50,091 nt of DNA. Origin: Chloroflexota bacterium. GTDB lineage: Bacteria > Chloroflexota > UBA11872 > UBA12225. Positions 49,257 through 50,091 of this stretch are shown here, piece by piece; within the stretch, counting starts at the first letter, position 1; each line of letters starts with the position of its first letter. The notes under the pieces are model-generated. The model saw nothing but the letters and a program-made list of their open reading frames with translations, was not told the DNA's origin and searched no databases. The DNA lies in NCBI GenBank assembly GCA_030447525.1, contig JAUJOR010000019.1:43073-93163 (forward strand). The letters are read 5' to 3'. A program made the position numbers and the translations under genes.

Positions 49257-50010
49257 TCAGCCGTCCTGCGGCAGGCGCAACGGCATGGCCCGCAGGCGTA
49301 CGCCGGTGGCGTCGAACACGGCGTTCGCCACCGCCGGAGCTACCCCGATGATCGGCGTCTCGCCACCGCCGGCCGAGGGGAGGTCCGGACGGTCGAGCAG
49401 GACGACCTCGATCGTGGGCGTGTCGTCGAAACGGGGCACGCGGTACTGCGAGAAGCGCCGGTTGAGGATGCGCCCAGCGGCGAAGTCGATCGCCTCGAAG
49501 AGCGCGCCCCCGATCCCCTGCACCATCGCCCCCGCTACCTGGCTGCGCAGGTGCTCCGGATTGACCACCGCGCCGCACTCAAAGGCGGCCACGAGGCGCA
49601 GCACCCGGATCGCGCCGCTAGCCCGATCGACGGCGACTTCGGCACAGGTAGCGATGTAGCTCCCCTTCTCCGTTCCGCAAGACAGTCCCTGCCCGCGCCC
49701 ACTGCTCTGCCCTCTGGCCGCCCACCCGAAGCGCTCGGCGGCACCCTGTAGGACGTTCCGCATCCGTTCGTCGCGCAGGTGCCGCTGCCGGAAAGCCAGC
49801 GGGTCACTGTGCATCAAGTGCGCCAGCTCGTCCATGTGGCACTCCCGCGCGAAGTGGTTGGCCGTCGCCGCCAGGGCGCGGTACGACCCCTGGCGCAGCG
49901 GGGTGCGGGTGACGTGGTACTCCACGTGCTGGTGTGGCACCTCGTACTGCGTACGAATACACTCCGGCCAGGCGAAATATGTGTCGTGCACCCATGCCAA
50001 CATCAACCCT
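49257..50010 (-). CDS. Molybdenum hydroxylase large subunit (xanthine dehydrogenase family), C-terminal part
   Basis: About 250 residues of the molybdopterin-binding subunit, C-terminal domain. Recognisable: RTPLRQGSYRALAATANHFA and DELAHLMHSDPLAFRQRHL (typical of the isoquinoline 1-oxidoreductase/CO-dehydrogenase-like branch), CAEVAVDRASGAIRVLRLVA, AFECGAVVNPEHLRSQVAGA and the end GGGETPIIGVAPAVANAVFD with the active-site Glu in GGGE. The N-terminal part lies beyond the window. The open frame continues to 50051, but the sequence from about 50010 on is AT-rich and non-protein-like, so the homology border there may be an assembly edge. The associated FeS subunit is not visible. Confidence 0.88.
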
Positions 50011-50091
50011 ACCGAGCTTACCACACTCAAAAACTCAAAAACAACCCCCAAACAAAATCACTAACACATATCCACCTCATCACGATGACAT
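50011..50091. other. Low-GC, low-complexity end of window
   Basis: The last 80 bases are A/C-rich with repeated CAAAA and ACTCAAAAA runs and an abrupt drop in G+C. They interrupt the molybdenum hydroxylase frame context. Probably a contig-end artefact. Confidence 0.5.

Overview
The window is a high-GC (roughly two thirds G+C, my estimate by eye), gene-dense bacterial chromosome segment. Gene content suggests a free-living, saccharolytic member of the Chloroflexota (Thermomicrobia-like) or a close relative: several lipoprotein sugar-binding proteins of ABC importers, glycoside hydrolases, a ThyX-type thymidylate synthase, a CoxE/MoxR pair, a primary-type sigma factor and a pupylation cassette. 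The placement is inference; there is no rRNA, and I see no tRNA.

Layout. 1-7.3 kb: mscL, then a plus-strand run (NAD-dependent epimerase, ThDP enzyme, SDR, GH88 hydrolase, old-yellow-enzyme relic with about nine frameshifts) that looks like a sugar or uronate catabolic operon. 7.5-15.8 kb: EVE-domain protein, thyX, a CoxE-like VWA protein with its MoxR ATPase, divergent from a sigma-70 factor, a stress protein, a macro-domain protein, a 9 x 15 bp tandem array, a small ORF and a YceI lipoprotein. 15.97-17.66 kb: a thioredoxin/NHL-repeat protein read through an in-frame UGA that sits exactly where the family has the first Cys of its CxxC; a bacterial-SECIS-like hairpin starts 18 nt downstream. 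I regard this as a strong selenoprotein candidate and the best find in the window. 18.1-23.4 kb: a small hypothetical protein, two orphan sugar-binding lipoproteins, a scar of gene fragments and an AbrB/PIN toxin-antitoxin pair. 23.6-35.0 kb: a minus-strand carbohydrate block (TIM-barrel-like unknown, glgB, CDP-paratose-epimerase-like SDR, aldo/keto reductase, GH2 hydrolase, 2-hydroxyacid dehydrogenase, mandelate-racemase-family dehydratase). 35.2-38.7 kb: dop-pup-pafA on the plus strand, with no proteasome genes beside it, followed by a Mug-type DNA glycosylase. 39.5-45.2 kb: zinc alcohol dehydrogenase with an SRPBCC protein, a second dehydrogenase, a cation/proton antiporter coupled to an isochorismatase-family hydrolase. 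45.2-50.1 kb: two more sugar-binding proteins (one with a TGG-to-TGA nonsense codon), a small membrane ORF and the C-terminal part of a molybdenum hydroxylase running into odd low-GC sequence at the window end.

How it fits together. Sugar-binding proteins without permeases, glycosidases (GH88, GH2) and sugar-acid enzymes (enolase-superfamily dehydratase, 2-hydroxyacid dehydrogenase, ThDP enzyme, SDRs) suggest uptake and breakdown of plant or microbial glycans, including uronates. dop-pup-pafA would tag proteins with Pup. The thioredoxin/NHL protein, YceI lipoprotein, MscL, YflT-like protein and antiporter are envelope, redox or stress functions. GC-rich inverted repeats and short tandem duplications recur, several inside coding regions, and at least two genes are visibly broken.
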